In this document: piece after piece, positions 18,343 to 27,419 of the stretch
Position numbering within the stretch: the stretch's first letter is position 1
How the letters are laid out: each line of letters starts with the position of its first letter
Source: Streptomyces buecherae
Lineage (GTDB): Bacteria; Actinomycetota; Actinomycetes; Streptomycetales; Streptomycetaceae
Direction: 5' to 3'
DNA: 64,000 bases
Assembly: GCF_014295035.1 (NCBI RefSeq)
Contig: NZ_CP060404.1
Coordinates: forward strand, 4,372,501 to 4,436,500
Made by a program: the position numbers and the translations under genes
The notes under the pieces: model-generated
Database searches by the model: none
What the model saw: only the letters and a program-made list of their open reading frames with translations
Told to the model about the DNA's origin: nothing

Positions 18343-19605
18343 TCAACCCTCCAGCAGGGGCTGTCCGACGTACTCGTCCGGCTTCGCCGCCGCCGGGACC
18401 GCGAACAGGCCGCTCGCCTCGTGCCGCAGGAAGCGCGAGAGGCCGTCGCCCCGGTCCAGCTTGCGCTGGACGGGCACGAAGCCCCGCATCGGGTCCGCCT
18501 GCCAGGCGATGAACAGCAGCCCGGCGTCCGGCTGGCCGTCGTCGCGGAAGCCGTCGTGGTACGAGTACGGACGGCGCAGCATCGCCGCGCCCTGGTTGGA
18601 CTCGGGCGCGGCCACCCGTACGTGCGCGTCCCCCCGGATGGCGATCGAGCCGTCCTTGGTGAACTTCTCCAGGTCGACCGGCGTGGTCTCGGTGCCGCCC
18701 GAGAGCGGGGCGCCGTCCGACTTGCGGCGGCCGATGACGCGCTCCTGCTGCTCCAGGGTCAGGTGGTCCCAGGTGTCCAGGAGCATCCGGATGCGCCGCA
18801 CCACCGCGTACGAGCCGCCGGCCATCCACGCGGGCGAGCTGGCGTCGCCGCCCTTGGGGACGAAGACGCGGGCGTCGAAGTCGTCCTCCTCGGGCTTGGG
18901 GTTGTTGGTGCCGTCGATCTGGCCCATCAGGTTGCGGGTGGTGCGCGGCTTGTCGGTGGCGCCCGGCGTGCGGTTGAAGCCGGTCATCTGCCAGCGCACC
19001 CTGGCCGTGTCGCCGGCCACGCGTTGCAGGACGCGCAGCGCGTTGAAGGCCACCAGGCCGTCGTTGGCGCCGATCTGGAGCCACAGGTCGCCGTCGCTGC
19101 GGGCCTTGTCGAGCACGTCGGAGGAGAAGTCCGGCAGCGGGGCCAGCGCCTGCGGCAGGTGCTTCGTCAGCCCCACCTTGCCGAAGAAGGTGCGCCCGAA
19201 GCCCATGGTGACGGTGAGCGACGCGGGGCCCGCGTCCAGGGCGCTGCCGGTGTCCTCGCGGTCCGCGGGACGGCCCTCGACGAGCGCCCGCGCGGCCTGG
19301 GTCCAGCGGCGCAGCAGCGCGGCGGCGGCCTTGCGGTCGGCGCGCGGGGCGAGGTCGAAGGCGATGAGGTGGCCGTGGATCTGGTGCGGGTCGAGGATGC
19401 CGGCCTGCGGCGTGCCGTGCGCGCGGGCCTGGCCGCCGAAGTCCACGGCCGAGGCGCCGATGGTGGTCAGCGCGGTGGTGCCGGCGTCGTCGCGGGTCGC
19501 GCGGTCCGCCGCCACGGCGCTCGCGCCGCCGGCGACGAGCCCGGCGGCGCCCGCCGCCCCCGCGGTGCCGAGGAGGCGGCGGCGGGAGATGGAGTCCAAA
19601 GTCAT
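18343..19605 (-). CDS. dtpA: Dye-decolourising peroxidase, Tat-exported (DtpA-like)
   Basis: Haem peroxidase of the DyP family, 420 residues, exported folded by Tat (SRRRLLGTAGAAGAAGLVAG). Family marks are the GQIDGTNNP motif (the GxxDG Asp used for peroxide activation), GDAHVRVAAPES with the proximal His, and RRPYSYHDGF with the distal Arg. The ATG overlaps the CopCD stop by four bases (ATGA), so the peroxidase is part of the copper operon. In S. lividans DtpA acts with Sco and ECuC in copper trafficking to the oxidase GlxA; that knowledge supports the same role here. The symbol is assigned by this context. Confidence 0.9.
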   Translation of the reverse strand: MTLDSISRRRLLGTAGAAGAAGLVAGGASAVAADRATRDDAGTTALTTIGASAVDFGGQARAHGTPQAGILDPHQIHGHLIAFDLAPRADRKAAAALLRRWTQAARALVEGRPADREDTGSALDAGPASLTVTMGFGRTFFGKVGLTKHLPQALAPLPDFSSDVLDKARSDGDLWLQIGANDGLVAFNALRVLQRVAGDTARVRWQMTGFNRTPGATDKPRTTRNLMGQIDGTNNPKPEEDDFDARVFVPKGGDASSPAWMAGGSYAVVRRIRMLLDTWDHLTLEQQERVIGRRKSDGAPLSGGTETTPVDLEKFTKDGSIAIRGDAHVRVAAPESNQGAAMLRRPYSYHDGFRDDGQPDAGLLFIAWQADPMRGFVPVQRKLDRGDGLSRFLRHEASGLFAVPAAAKPDEYVGQPLLEG

Positions 19606-21761
19606 GGTCCGACCTTCAGGGTGTCGGTCTCCGTCACCTGGTCGATGTCGGAGGTGCGTACGGTCAACGAGAGCTGCCAGTCGCCTGGCATGGGAAGTTG
19701 CACGCCGGTCGCGCTCCAGTGGCCCGCCGAGACGCGGTTCAGCGACACCCCGAGCGGGCCGATGCCGCGCTCCCGCAAGGTGAGGGACGCCTTGAGCTCG
19801 GGGACGTCGGCGGGCTTGCCGGCGGGGTTGGTGAGGTAGGCGTGGAAGGTGTTGTCACCCGAGCGCCCCGGGTCCAGCGTCACCTCGGCGGTGCCGCGCC
19901 CGTTCCGGGCCCCGGTGTTGTACGGGATGCTGAGGCTGACCGGGCCCGTGGTGACGCTCTGCCCGGCCGCCTCCTGCTCGGTCTCCGCGCGGCCCGGCTG
20001 GGTGCCGGTGAGCACGGTGGTGACGGCGAGCAGGACGACGGCGACGCCGGTCTCGACGGCCACCGAGCGGCGCAGCCCGGAGCGCGTCGGGTCCGCGTCG
20101 CGCTCGCGGCGGGTGCGGGCCGCGCTGACCGCCGCCCGCTGCCGGGCCAACTGCGCGGCCCGCGCCCCACCGTCGGCGGCCTTGCTTCCGGTCTTGGCCC
20201 CGGCCTTGGTCTTGGCCCCTGCCTTGACCTTGGCCTTGCCGCCGGTCTTGGCCTTGGCCCCGGCCTTGGTCGCTGCCCCGGGTTCCGACGTGGGCTCCGA
20301 CCTGGGCTCCGGCTCGGCTTCCGGCCTGGCTTTCGAGGCGGTCTTGGCCTGGGCTTCGGCCTTGGGCTTCGTCGCCGCGCCGCGCGTCGCCGGCGCGGTG
20401 TCGCGGGCGGTGTCGAGCTGGGAAGTCCAGCGCCGGGAGAGGCCGGCGACGCCCACCAGGAGCACCACCAGGCCGACCTTCACCAGCAGCCAGCGCCCGT
20501 ACTCGGTGTCGGTCAGCGCGTGCCACGAGCCGACCTGCCGCCAGGACTGGTAGAGCCCGGTGGCCACCAGCGCGACCACCGAGCCGAAGGCCAACCGCGA
20601 GAAGCGGCGCACCGCGAGCCGGGGCAGCCGCGCCTCGGTCCGCAGCGCGACCAGCAGCGCGGTCAGCCCGCCCAACCAGACGGCCACGGCCAGCAGGTGC
20701 ACGATGTCCACCGGCACGGCCAGCGCCCGCTGGATGCCCACCGACGCGTGCTCGGCCAGCGCCCAGGTGGCGGCGAGCCCACCGGCGACGAGGGCGCCCC
20801 CGACGCCGACCGACCACGCCAGGTCGGTCCGCCCGGCCAGGGCGGGACCGGCCACGGGCGCCCGGCCGCCACCGCGCGCGGGTCGCGCGGGCCGCCCGGC
20901 CGCGCCGCGGGCCCGTCCGTCGCCGGCCGGCGCGTACGAGCCGAACAACACCGCCACGCACACCGCCGCCGCGGCGAGCAGCAGCAGTCGGCACAGCAGC
21001 GCCGTGCCCGGCTTGGTGTCCAGGACGTCCCGCAGCAGGCCGAGGTCGAACGCGGCGCCGAGCCCCCTGCCGCTGCTGGTGTACGGGCCGCGCAGCAGCA
21101 ACAGCGCGACGGTGGCACCGAACAGCGTCCCCCAGCCGGTCGCCGCCACCCGCCGCACGCCACGGTTGGCGTGGCAGTGACCGGCGAACACGCACCCGCC
21201 CACCAGCAGCACGAACCCGCCGTACGCCGCGTACCGGGCGATGCCGTACAGCGCCGAGACCGTCTCGTCGGGCTCCGCGCTCGGCAGCACGACGGAGGTC
21301 TTGGAGGGCGCGCCGATGGAGAAGGTGAACGCACCGCCCACCGGGTGGCTGTCCTCCGAGACCGCCTGCCAGGCCACCGTGAACGTGCCCTCGGGCAGCC
21401 CGGAGCGCAGCCCCACGGTGGCCGTGGACGACTTGCCGGCCACGTGCGCCGGCTTGCCGTCGTCCACCCGCTCCCCCCGCGGGTCGAGCACCCGCACCGA
21501 GTCGTCCGAGAGCAGCACGCCCTCCGAGAAGGTGAGCGTGACGCGCTCGGGCGCCCGCTGGAGCACCGCGTCCTTCGCCGGGTCGGTGCCGGTCAGCGCG
21601 GCGTGCGCGGCGGCCGGGGACGCGCCGGCGCCGAGCGCGCACAGCAGCGCCGCGAGCAGCGCGCCGAGCACGGTCAGCGCCCGGCGCGACCGGGACGCGC
21701 CCGGTCGCGCCGGCGCGGTCGAGCGGTCGCGCGGATGGGCTGGGGCAGGGGACGCGGGCAT
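19602..21761 (-). CDS. CopC-CopD fusion copper protein with Lys/Ala-rich insert (YcnJ-like)
   Basis: Copper-handling membrane protein of 719 residues. A signal peptide ends near residue 52 and leaves HAALTGTDPA, the CopC His-1 copper site; EDSHPVGGAF holds the second CopC His. About eight CopD TM helices follow (residues 165-450). Next comes a hydrophilic Lys/Ala/Thr-rich tract of about 100 residues (KTGGKAKVKAGAKTKAGAK core), another TM (VAVVLLAVTTVLTG), and an extracytoplasmic YtkA-like beta domain to the end. The tract looks like recent repeat expansion (DNA about 20170-20370). Second-last gene of the leftward copper operon, overlapping dtpA. Confidence 0.88.
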   Translation of the reverse strand: MPASPAPAHPRDRSTAPARPGASRSRRALTVLGALLAALLCALGAGASPAAAHAALTGTDPAKDAVLQRAPERVTLTFSEGVLLSDDSVRVLDPRGERVDDGKPAHVAGKSSTATVGLRSGLPEGTFTVAWQAVSEDSHPVGGAFTFSIGAPSKTSVVLPSAEPDETVSALYGIARYAAYGGFVLLVGGCVFAGHCHANRGVRRVAATGWGTLFGATVALLLLRGPYTSSGRGLGAAFDLGLLRDVLDTKPGTALLCRLLLLAAAAVCVAVLFGSYAPAGDGRARGAAGRPARPARGGGRAPVAGPALAGRTDLAWSVGVGGALVAGGLAATWALAEHASVGIQRALAVPVDIVHLLAVAVWLGGLTALLVALRTEARLPRLAVRRFSRLAFGSVVALVATGLYQSWRQVGSWHALTDTEYGRWLLVKVGLVVLLVGVAGLSRRWTSQLDTARDTAPATRGAATKPKAEAQAKTASKARPEAEPEPRSEPTSEPGAATKAGAKAKTGGKAKVKAGAKTKAGAKTGSKAADGGARAAQLARQRAAVSAARTRRERDADPTRSGLRRSVAVETGVAVVLLAVTTVLTGTQPGRAETEQEAAGQSVTTGPVSLSIPYNTGARNGRGTAEVTLDPGRSGDNTFHAYLTNPAGKPADVPELKASLTLRERGIGPLGVSLNRVSAGHWSATGVQLPMPGDWQLSLTVRTSDIDQVTETDTLKVGP

Positions 21762-21766
21762 GCGGG

Positions 21767-22291
21767 TCAGACCTCCGGCTGGTACGACGTCGGCTTGACC
21801 GGGACGCTGACCTCGATCGCCGGGGACTGCGCGAAGTGCAGGGTCAGCGTGACGGTCTCGCCCACCTTCGGCTGGCGGGACAGCTTCTCCAGCATCAGGT
21901 GGTCGCCGCCGCGGGCGAGGTCGAGTTCGCCGCCCGCGGGCACCTCGAACTCCGTCACCTTGCGCATGGCGGTGCCCTCGGTCGTGTGCATGGTGACGCG
22001 GTCCGAGAGCGCCGTGGTGACCGAGGTGAGCCGGTCAGCGGCGTCGCCGGAGTTGCGCACGCTCAGGTAGCCGGCCGCGATGTCCGGCGTGGGCGGCTGC
22101 GGCAGGTACGCGCCGGCCACGGCCAGCTTCGCGGAGCCGCCCGCGTCCTCGTCGTCGTCCGACCCGCACGCGGTGAGCAGCAGCCCGCCGAGTCCGAGGG
22201 CGAGCGAGGTGGCGCCGGCGAGCGCCGTCCTGGACACCCGGCGCGCGCGGAGGCCCCGCGCTGTCGCCGGGCCCTGTGGCGGGCGGGTCAC
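21767..22291 (-). CDS. PCu(A)C copper chaperone lipoprotein (ECuC-like)
   Basis: Extracytoplasmic Cu(I) chaperone of 174 residues. A lipobox LTACGSD ends the signal peptide. The DUF461/PCuAC fold carries the metal site: VTMHTTEG and, downstream, GGDHLMLEKL (His-x-Met). GTG 22291 overlaps the Sco stop by four bases, which sets the start. It lies 5 bp upstream of CopCD. In Streptomyces the equivalent protein hands copper to Sco, so co-translation of the two makes sense. Confidence 0.92.
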   Translation of the reverse strand: MTRPPQGPATARGLRARRVSRTALAGATSLALGLGGLLLTACGSDDDEDAGGSAKLAVAGAYLPQPPTPDIAAGYLSVRNSGDAADRLTSVTTALSDRVTMHTTEGTAMRKVTEFEVPAGGELDLARGGDHLMLEKLSRQPKVGETVTLTLHFAQSPAIEVSVPVKPTSYQPEV

Positions 22292-22950
22292 GGGTTCTGC
22301 CCCTTCACGATGCTGGGCAGCTCGCGGCTGTACGCGGTGGTGGTGGTCTCGGTCATGTACAGCCAGTGGCCCTTGTCGTCCTTGGGCGAGAAGCCGATGA
22401 CCTCGGCGCCGTGGTTGACGGTGACGGTGCCGTCCTTCTCCTTCTTCGGCTTCTCGATGAAGATGCCGAGCGGCTTGGCCGCGGCCTGGATGGTCTCGAT
22501 GTCGCCGGTGAGGCCGGTGAAGTCCTTGCCGCCCTGTCCGTCGAGCCAGCTCCGCATCCGCTTCGGGGTGTCCCGGTCCGGGTCGGTGGTCACGAAGACG
22601 ACCTGGAGGTTGTCCTGGTCGGCCTTGGGCAGCTTGGCCTTGGCGAGGGCGACGTTGCTCATGACCATCGAGCACACGTCGGGGCAGTAGGTGTAGCCGA
22701 AGTAGACCAGGGTCGGCTTGCCCTTGGTCCGCTCGATGAGGTCGTACTTCTTCCCGTCGGTGTCGGTGAGCACCAGGTCGGGCTTCTGCTTCGGGGTGTC
22801 GAGGACGATCGCGCCCTTGTCCTTGACCGAGGGGGAGGACTTGACGGTGGCGACGCCCTTGTCGTCCGAGTCGCCTCCGCCGCAGGCGGCGAGGGTGAGG
22901 CTGAGCACGGTGACGGCGGCGAGGGCGACGCCCGCGGACTTGCTGCGCAT
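22288..22950 (-). CDS. SCO1/SenC copper metallochaperone lipoprotein
   Basis: Thioredoxin-fold copper chaperone, 220 residues. Lipobox LAACGGGD anchors it outside the membrane. The Cu ligands are in YTYCPDVCSMV (CxxxC) and the later conserved His of KGHWLYMTE. VFVTTDPDRDTPKRM is the family's signature strand-helix. ATG 22950 has a GGAGAGAA site. It is thought to deliver copper to cytochrome oxidase CuA and/or GlxA. It sits between the YcnI-like gene and PCuAC, overlapping the latter by four bases. Confidence 0.94.
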   Translation of the reverse strand: MRSKSAGVALAAVTVLSLTLAACGGGDSDDKGVATVKSSPSVKDKGAIVLDTPKQKPDLVLTDTDGKKYDLIERTKGKPTLVYFGYTYCPDVCSMVMSNVALAKAKLPKADQDNLQVVFVTTDPDRDTPKRMRSWLDGQGGKDFTGLTGDIETIQAAAKPLGIFIEKPKKEKDGTVTVNHGAEVIGFSPKDDKGHWLYMTETTTTAYSRELPSIVKGQNP

Positions 22951-23191
22951 GGAGTTCTCTCCAGAGGGTGCTGGTGCTGGACGGTCGGGTGAGGGAGTGG
23001 GTGAGGGCCGGGGGAGCGGGTGGGACGGCCGGTTCGCGTACGCGCGGCGACCCGCCCGCGCACGGTTCAGCCCGACACGCCCTGCCCGCGCGCGTCCCGT
23101 GCCGCGCCGCGGTGGCGGCGGGCACGGTGGGCGACGGGTCGGGTGGACGGGGCGGCCGTGCGCGGCCCGGGTGGGGGCACGGGCGGCGGGG

Positions 23192-24025
23192 TCAGGCCGA
23201 GCGGCGGCGGCCGGCGAGGACGCCGAAGGCCACGCCCGCGATGCCGGCCGCGATGCCCACGCCGCCGAGCACGCGCGCCGTGGTGTCGCTGTCGTCGTCG
23301 GAGCCGGCGTTCGCCGTCTGGCCCGACGCGTCCTCGCCCGCGGCGTCCTTCTTCGCGTCGGTCGCGCCACCCGTACCGGCGGCGTCGGCCGCGACGAGCT
23401 TGAGTACCGGGGCCGGGGACTCCGGCTCGGGGGCGCCCTCCCTGGGCTCCTCGATCCAGCGGACGACCTCCTTGTTGGAGTACGTCTGCAGGGCCTTGAA
23501 GACCAGGTGGTCCGCCTTCTCCGGGAGCTGCCCGACGGAGAGCGGGAACTGCTGGAACTGGCCCGGGCGCACGCCGTCGCCGTCGGCGGTCCAGGTGACC
23601 TTGTTGACCGCCTCGGTGATCTTCTTGCCGTGCGACTCCAGCGGCTTGTCGAGCTTGCCCTTGGTGACCTTGACCTGCCAGCCGGGCACGGGCTGCGGCA
23701 TCACGGACGACATCGGGTGCTCGGCCGGGAAGCTGACCTCGAGCTTCACGGTCGAGGCGTCGTCGCGCTCGTTGGGCACCTTGAAGTTGATCGTCGCGTA
23801 CCCGCCCCGCTCGGCCTCGCCCGGCTGCACGCTGACGTGCGCCAGGGCGGGCACGGAGCACAGCAGGACGGCGCCGGCCGCGAGCGCGCCCGCGCCGGCG
23901 AGCCGCCGCCCCGCACCACCCGCGCGCCGCGCGCGGGTCGTGGCCGGGGCCGTGGCTGGGGCTGGGATCGAGTGGGTGGCGGCGGGCGCCGGATGCGGGG
24001 TGTGCGTGGCGTGCATGGCCTGCAT
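23192..24025 (-). CDS. YcnI/DUF1775 copper-binding membrane-anchored protein
   Basis: 277-residue exported protein. A Pro/Thr/Ala-rich N region leads into a signal peptide cleaved at ALAHVSVQPG, leaving the N-terminal His used by YcnI proteins to bind copper; the conserved Trp lies in VTWTADGDG. The DUF1775 beta-sandwich (about residues 62-205) is followed by an acidic Ser/Asp-rich spacer and a C-terminal TM (LGGVGIAAGIAGVAFGVLAG) with an RRR tail, a topology that places it on the outer face of the membrane. It is separated from Sco by 241 bp and is likely part of the copper transcription unit. Confidence 0.9.
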   Translation of the reverse strand: MQAMHATHTPHPAPAATHSIPAPATAPATTRARRAGGAGRRLAGAGALAAGAVLLCSVPALAHVSVQPGEAERGGYATINFKVPNERDDASTVKLEVSFPAEHPMSSVMPQPVPGWQVKVTKGKLDKPLESHGKKITEAVNKVTWTADGDGVRPGQFQQFPLSVGQLPEKADHLVFKALQTYSNKEVVRWIEEPREGAPEPESPAPVLKLVAADAAGTGGATDAKKDAAGEDASGQTANAGSDDDSDTTARVLGGVGIAAGIAGVAFGVLAGRRRSA

Positions 24026-24118
24026 GACAGGGTCTCCTGGGACGTGACGGGGAAGGTGAGCGCAGCGGTGGGCGACCGCGCGACACCGCCCCGGCCGTAC
24101 CGGAGTGGGCGTCTCGCG

Positions 24119-24970
24119 TCAGGCCGCCAGGTCGTAGCGCGGCGGCCCGCGCCGGATCACGGCGTGGTGCAGCGCGAGGACCTGGGGCCGCGCGGGCGTC
24201 TCGCCCGCCGCCCTGGCCGCCCACGGGCGCGGCCCGACGGCGGACCGGGACAGCCCCGCGCACACCACGCCGACCAGCGCGAACGCGGCCCGCAGGGTGC
24301 GCACCAGCGCCGCGTCGGCCACCTCGCGGGCGGGGGCCGCGGACAGCGCGACGACGCGCCACAGGGCGGCGTCGCCACGGCGCAGCAGCCAGCCGGCGGC
24401 GAGCGCGGCCAGCAGGTGCCCGAGCAGCATGGGCAGCGAGGGCAGCACCGCGTCCAGGACGGACCCGGAGGCGTGCCGGGCCGCGCCCGCGACGGCCGCG
24501 CCGGTCTGCGCGTGCCGCTCGGGGTCGAGCCCGGAGTCGCCGACGATCCGCCGCGCCTTGTCCACCGGGATCTGGCCCGGCTCGTCGCAGACCAGCCGCG
24601 CGGCGAGGACGATCAGCCGCCCGTCGGCGCTGTCGGAGGCCACGCCGGGGGGCAGCGCCTGGGCGCCGTCGCCGTGCGTGTGCGCGTGCCCGACGGCCGG
24701 CAGGCCGGCCACGCCGCGCTGGGCGAGCGCGAACAGCGAGTGGAGGACGAGTTGCCCGGCGGCGAGCCCGGCCGCGATGCCCGGCAGCGAGCGCTGCCGC
24801 CCGGCCAGCGGGGCCACCACGGCGAAGGTCACCAGCCACGCCACGCCCAGCGTCCACCCGGGCACCGCCGCGCACGAGGCCAGCACGTGACCGCCGGCGG
24901 TCAGCGCGACACAGACGGTGGTGAAGAACGCGGCGCGCAGCAGCCGCAACCCGGCGCCGGCACGCACCAT
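24119..24970 (-). CDS. Hypothetical multi-pass membrane protein at head of copper operon
   Basis: Unrecognised membrane protein of about 283 residues (from ATG 24970; an ATG at 25030 would add 20). Hydrophobic segments include LRAAFFTTVCVALTAGGHVL, WTLGVAWLVTFAVVAPLAG, GIAAGLAAGQLVLHSLFALA and LGHLLAALAAGWLL. Between TM3 and TM4 is a His-rich loop, GHAHTHGDG, that could bind metal. Position just upstream of YcnI, same strand, suggests a part in copper handling (inference). The later start is preferred because the segment before it looks like leader DNA; neither start has a strong ribosome site. Confidence 0.65.
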   Translation of the reverse strand: MVRAGAGLRLLRAAFFTTVCVALTAGGHVLASCAAVPGWTLGVAWLVTFAVVAPLAGRQRSLPGIAAGLAAGQLVLHSLFALAQRGVAGLPAVGHAHTHGDGAQALPPGVASDSADGRLIVLAARLVCDEPGQIPVDKARRIVGDSGLDPERHAQTGAAVAGAARHASGSVLDAVLPSLPMLLGHLLAALAAGWLLRRGDAALWRVVALSAAPAREVADAALVRTLRAAFALVGVVCAGLSRSAVGPRPWAARAAGETPARPQVLALHHAVIRRGPPRYDLAA

Positions 24971-25578
24971 CCGCCCGCGGAGCGGTGAGCTTCCCGAGGG
25001 GCGAGGACGGAGCGACGTGCGGCAGAACATGGCCGCGCCATCATCCCACCGGGCGGAACGTCCCCTCACGGCAGGGGTGGGGGCCTTTCGGTGGTTCCTC
25101 GCCGACGCCCGTCGCATGGCCTACGGGGTGGGCCACGTGGCGGCGGCGCGTTCGGGTGGCCCGTGGGACGACCGCCGCCCCGCCCCGCGAGAAGCGCTCC
25201 GGAGTGGTGGGTTTCACACCGGGGTGTCGGGGGACTCGCGTGAGCGACGGCATGCGGTGAGTGAGGAAGCAGTGGGGGACGGCGTGGTCCCGGGCTCTCG
25301 CCCGGGACCGCGTACGCCGCCGGGCGGGGCTCGCTCCGACATCCGGCGCGTACGCCCCGCCCCGGACGCCCCATCGGCGACCGGCGGCACGGGGCGCCGC
25401 GGGCCATCGGAAGGCGCCACCCGCGTCACACGGATGGCCCCGCGCCCCAGGTCCTTACACCGCTTACGCCCTCAACCGCATCCGCCGAATGAGCGTAGTC
25501 ACACCGGAGGCGGGCTTACCGACCTCCGGGACAGGTAATACGTATCGATATGTCGAGCCGCGACCGGGAGGCTGGAGC

Positions 25579-26094
25579 ATGAGCATCTGGTGGTCCCTCC
25601 ATCTGCGGCGCGAGGCCGCGAGCGTGCCCCTCGCCCGGCGCCTGCTGGTGGGCGCCATGGAGACGGCGGGCGTGGACCCCGATGTCTCCTACGATCTTTC
25701 CCTCGCCCTCTCCGAAGCCTGCGCCAACGCCGTCGAGCACGGCGGCGACGCGTCCACCGCCGACTACCGCGTGACGGCCTTCATCGACGGCGACACCTGC
25801 CGTATCGAGGTCACCGACTCGGGCCCGGGCCTCCCCCGGGGCCGCCATGCCCGCGCGCTGGCCACGCACTCCGCGCGCGCCCCACAACCCGCGTGCCAGG
25901 CCCCCACGCACCAGGCCCGGCAGTCCGTCACCTCCCGTGACACGCCCCTGGCCGAGCACGGGCGCGGGCTGTTCCTCATCGAGGAGCTGACCGACCGTGT
26001 CCGCTTCCGGGACCGCCCCGGGCGCGACGGCACCGTCGTCACCTTCGACAAGATCCTCAAGTGGCGGGACGACGCGCCCTTCATGGCGTCCTGA
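25579..26094 (+). CDS. ATP-binding anti-sigma-factor-like protein (RsbW/HATPase_c_2)
   Basis: 171-residue GHKL kinase of the RsbW/SpoIIAB type that may phosphorylate an anti-sigma antagonist or sequester a sigma factor. N box: LALSEACANAVEHGG. G1 box: TDSGPGLPRG. G2 box: GRGLFLIEELTDRVR. An Ala/Gln/Thr-rich insertion (about residues 92-120) separates G1 and G2 and is longer than in most relatives. ATG 25579 is preceded by GGAG. The AT-rich stretch at 25535-25558 (GTAATACGTATCGATATG) is the probable promoter. Partner unknown; a SpoIIE-type phosphatase lies at 32.7-34.4 kb. Confidence 0.85.
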   Translation: MSIWWSLHLRREAASVPLARRLLVGAMETAGVDPDVSYDLSLALSEACANAVEHGGDASTADYRVTAFIDGDTCRIEVTDSGPGLPRGRHARALATHSARAPQPACQAPTHQARQSVTSRDTPLAEHGRGLFLIEELTDRVRFRDRPGRDGTVVTFDKILKWRDDAPFMAS

Positions 26095-26198
26095 GCACCC
26101 CCGCCGCGCACGCCCTCGCCGAGGCCCCGCACCCGGCGCCCTGACCAGCGCCCCGGCAGCCCTGGCAGCCCCGGCGCCTCGGCACAGGGCCCTGACCC

Positions 26199-26441
26199 GT
26201 GGGCCGTGGCTACCGCCTGCGCCCGCTGGACAGCGGCCTGTGCCTCGGCCTGTTGCCCCCGCGTACCGAGGGCGCCGAACTGGTGCAGGCCCTGTGCACC
26301 GGATACGAGGACCAGAGCTTCCGCTTCGAACGGGCGCGCCCGACGGCCCCCCGCCCGCCCTCACCTCACTCGCCCCCTTCACCTCGTGCGTCCCCCACAC
26401 CGAGCGCCAACCCACAGCACCAGGCGGCCCCATGGGCTTGA
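26199..26441 (+). other. Doubtful short ORF or gene remnant
   Basis: Eighty codons from a GTG. The first 45 residues (YRLRPLDSGLCLGLLPPRTE and on to QSFRFERARP) read like protein sequence, but the rest is Pro/Ser filler and there is no ribosome site. It may be the remnant of a lost gene between the HATPase and AraC genes; function is not recognisable. Confidence 0.25.
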
Positions 26442-26472
26442 CCGGCGCCCGCCGCGTCCCGCCCTCCCCCGC

Positions 26473-27360
26473 TCAGCCCGCCGCGCGCTGGTAGGTGCCG
26501 GGCGTGATGCCGTAGCTGCGCTTGAACCAGCGGTGCAGGTGGGCCTGGTCCGCGAAGCCCGTCGCGGTGGCGGCCTCGGCCAGCGGCACGCCGCTGGCCA
26601 GCAGGGCGCGCGCCCGGCGCAGCCGCAGCAGCCGCTGGTAGTCGCTGGGCGCCATGCCGTACTCCGCGCGGAAGGCCCGGTAGAGGGCGAACCGGCTGCA
26701 CCCGGCCGCCGTGGCCAGCCGCTGCGCCGACACGGGGGTGAGCGGCGCCTCGTCCAGCGCGGCGCGGGCCCGGCGGGCGGCCCGGCGCTGCCCGCCGCCC
26801 GCCAGGGTGCGCACGCGCGGCGCGCGGGTCGCCCCTCGCCCGGCCATCGCGAGGACGGCCGAGGTCAGCGTCTCGTCCCGGGCCAGCGCGTCGGCCGTGC
26901 CCAGCAGGGCGACGTGCAGCCTGGTCAGGGCGCGGGCCAGCCCCGGGTCGGTCAGCACGGGGCTGGCGAAGAGCGGCATGGCGGGCGACCGGCCGCCGGT
27001 GGTGTCGGCGGCGTCGGCGAGGACGCCGCCGACCACCGAGGGGCCGAGGTGCACGATGCGGTAGTGGTAGCCCAACTCGACGGCCGCGCGCCCGTCGTGC
27101 ACCTCGTCCGGGTTGAACGCCATCACCATCCCGGCGGCACTGGTGTGGTCCGCGCCCCGACAGCGGAAGCGCTGGGCGCCCTCGTCGGTGATGCCGAAGG
27201 AGTACGTGTCGTGGCTGTGTGGCGCGTACACGTGGTCGTGGAAGTGCGCGTGCATGGCCTCCACCGGCCGCGTCGCGTCCCGCCAGTACCGCGCCCGGTT
27301 CCCGCCGCCCGCCACCCCACCCGTGGACCTGTCCGCTGATGCGCCTGACATGGCGGACAT
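26473..27360 (-). CDS. AraC-family regulator with cupin sensor
   Basis: 295-residue regulator. The N-terminal AraC-binding cupin holds HAHFHDHVYAPHSHDTYSFG and VMAFNPDEVHDGRA. The C-terminal part contains two HTHs (AQRLATAAGCSRFALYRAF, then AEAATATGFADQAHLHRWFK and RSYGITPGTYQR). ATG 27360 is used; ATG 27351 or a TTG at 27384 are alternatives, none with a clear ribosome site. It is divergent from the EamA transporter with about 60 bp between starts, so it likely controls that transporter, as is typical of AraC/EamA pairs. Confidence 0.87.
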   Translation of the reverse strand: MSAMSGASADRSTGGVAGGGNRARYWRDATRPVEAMHAHFHDHVYAPHSHDTYSFGITDEGAQRFRCRGADHTSAAGMVMAFNPDEVHDGRAAVELGYHYRIVHLGPSVVGGVLADAADTTGGRSPAMPLFASPVLTDPGLARALTRLHVALLGTADALARDETLTSAVLAMAGRGATRAPRVRTLAGGGQRRAARRARAALDEAPLTPVSAQRLATAAGCSRFALYRAFRAEYGMAPSDYQRLLRLRRARALLASGVPLAEAATATGFADQAHLHRWFKRSYGITPGTYQRAAG

Positions 27361-27419
27361 TGTGCCGGGCGCACCAGCGTTCAAGGCGTGCGGTGCCCGT
27401 GCTCGGCACAGTCAGCACC

